Shown here in pieces: positions 63,188-64,000 of a stretch of 64,000 nt of DNA. The stretch comes from Agrobacterium genomosp. 13 str. CFBP 6927 (lineage in GTDB: Bacteria; Pseudomonadota; Alphaproteobacteria; Rhizobiales; Rhizobiaceae): assembly GCA_900012615.1 (NCBI GenBank), contig LT009756.1, forward strand, positions 97,850 to 161,849, given 5' to 3'. Made by a program: the position numbers and the translations under genes. Positions within the stretch are counted from its first letter, which is position 1; each line of letters begins with the position of its first letter. The notes beneath the pieces were generated by a model. That model was not told the origin of the DNA. It did no database searches and was given only the letters and a program-made list of their open reading frames with translations.

Positions 63188-64000
63188 TCAAATATCGAAA
63201 TTGATCATTTGGCGCATGATGAATATCCCGATAAGCATCCATATGCCGGATGCGCCGAGGATGATGTGTCCCCGCAGGTCGGAGAAGAGAATCGACAGAT
63301 AGTCGGGCGACGTGAAATGCACCAATAGCATAACGATAAAAGGCAGTGCGCCGATGATGACTGCCGACGCTTTTGCCTCCATCGAAAGGGCATTTACCTT
63401 GGCGCGCATCTTCTTGCGGTCGCGCAAAACTTTCGAAAGGTTCGACAATGCTTCCGAAAGATTGCCGCCCGCCTGCGCCTGAATGTTGATGACGGTGCCG
63501 AAGAAGCTGACCTCGAAGAGCGGCATGGTCAGCATCATGCGCTCGATTGCCTGCGGAATGCTGATGCCGACCTGCTGTGCATCGACCACGCGCTGGAACT
63601 CTGCTTTCACCGGTTCCTGACCATCTGATGCGATCAGTCGCACGGCGTCGTTCAGTGGCAGGCCGGATTTGATCGACCGGCACATGACATCCAGTGCATT
63701 CGGAAATTCCTCAAGGAACTTTTTCTGCCGGCGCTTGAGTAGAAACGCCAATACCCACCGCGGCAACCCAAGTGCCGCGACCGCCCCCAAAAGCAGGGCG
63801 ATGAGCAATGACAACCCGTAAAGAATAGACATAAGGCAAGCGAAGATCGCCGCGCCCAGGCTCAGTAAATGAAATTGCCGGACCGAAATCTGCAGACCGG
63901 CTTGAACAAGCTTGTCGCGCAAGCTGACATTCTTTGCCTTTTTTGCTTTTTCATCCTGCTTTTTTTCCATGTCGCGCAGGGTGTCCTGCATGGACTTGCG
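63188..64000 (-). CDS. tadB: TadB, Tad pilus inner-membrane platform protein (N-terminus beyond window)
   Basis: Partner of TadC (CtpH in Agrobacterium). At least 270 codons are visible and the frame is open at the window edge, so the N-terminus is missing. Seen here: a charged linker (RDMEKKQDEKAKKAKN), a pair of spans (LLSLGAAIFACLMSILYGLSLLIALLLGAVAAL) and the T2SSF domain (FPNALDVMCRSIKSGLPLNDAVRLIA through QAQAGGNLSEALSNLSKVLRDRKKMRAKV). Two C-terminal spans end in MRQMINFDI. The internal ATG at 63991 is unlikely to be the start. Confidence 0.9.
   Translation of the reverse strand, partial: RKSMQDTLRDMEKKQDEKAKKAKNVSLRDKLVQAGLQISVRQFHLLSLGAAIFACLMSILYGLSLLIALLLGAVAALGLPRWVLAFLLKRRQKKFLEEFPNALDVMCRSIKSGLPLNDAVRLIASDGQEPVKAEFQRVVDAQQVGISIPQAIERMMLTMPLFEVSFFGTVINIQAQAGGNLSEALSNLSKVLRDRKKMRAKVNALSMEAKASAVIIGALPFIVMLLVHFTSPDYLSILFSDLRGHIILGASGIWMLIGIFIMRQMINFDI

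Overview
The window is chromosomal DNA of an alphaproteobacterium of the Rhizobiaceae. It most resembles the circular chromosome of Agrobacterium tumefaciens/fabrum. The grounds are the joint presence of the iron regulators Irr and RirA, a fabB-fabA-irr neighbourhood, a complete rhizobial-type C-P lyase locus, YejABEF, and the start of a Tad/Ctp pilus locus. Gene content is dense and GC-rich. I saw no insertion sequence, prophage, CRISPR array, tRNA or rRNA, so this looks like ordinary core genome with a few unexplained regulatory and small elements. Species and family calls rest on recognition by eye; no database search was run.

Layout. 1-2.6 kb: unsaturated fatty acid synthesis (fabB, fabA) and the divergent regulator irr. 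2.6-4.6 kb: two membrane proteins and a small secreted protein. 4.8-8.2 kb: a taurine/nitrate-type ABC importer with a HutC-like GntR repressor and a matching operator. 8.4-11 kb: exbB-exbD-tonB, which powers TonB-dependent uptake, behind a palindromic operator. 11-14.1 kb: an Ldh_2-family reductase, a HTH-only LuxR protein and an AraC regulator. 14.2-27.6 kb: the phosphonate locus (phnG-H-I-J-K-L, acetyltransferase, phnC-D-E1-E2, a 2H phosphoesterase, phnM, phnN, and divergent phnF). It has a textbook PhoB box before phnC and a PhnF-type operator before phnG. 27.6-31.1 kb: dapB, glk, mgsA, mepA. 31.3-37.2 kb: the peptide transporter yejABEF. 37.3-41.9 kb: a D-amino-acid dehydrogenase, a gamma-glutamylputrescine synthetase/oxidase-like pair, and gntK. 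42-45.8 kb: a four-gene osmoprotectant (OpuC-like) importer. 45.9-48.9 kb: an AbrB-type permease, rirA and an orphan periplasmic ferric-iron binding protein. 48.9-51 kb: a coupled DUF898 / M48 protease pair. 51.2-54.8 kb: mmsA, a divergent LysR regulator and a DMT exporter. 54.8-56.2 kb: a TerC-like protein behind a leader resembling the yybP-ykoY manganese riboswitch. 56.3-57.8 kb: a probable sigma-54-driven small RNA, a MarR regulator and an NlpC/P60 hydrolase. 57.9-61.1 kb: a small secreted protein, pncB and an M17 aminopeptidase. 61.3-64 kb: tadD-like lipoprotein, tadC and tadB (cut by the window edge).

Shared themes are iron (Irr, RirA, ExbBD-TonB, the ferric-binding protein), phosphate starvation (phn) and envelope uptake (five ABC systems). 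The best leads for something undescribed are three. One is a 31-codon membrane peptide gene with a strong ribosome binding site, lying antisense in the gap between phnI and phnJ. Another is a compact transcription unit with a sigma-54 promoter and a terminator about 100 nt apart. The last is the structured leader of the terC-like gene, including a short ORF that overlaps its start codon.
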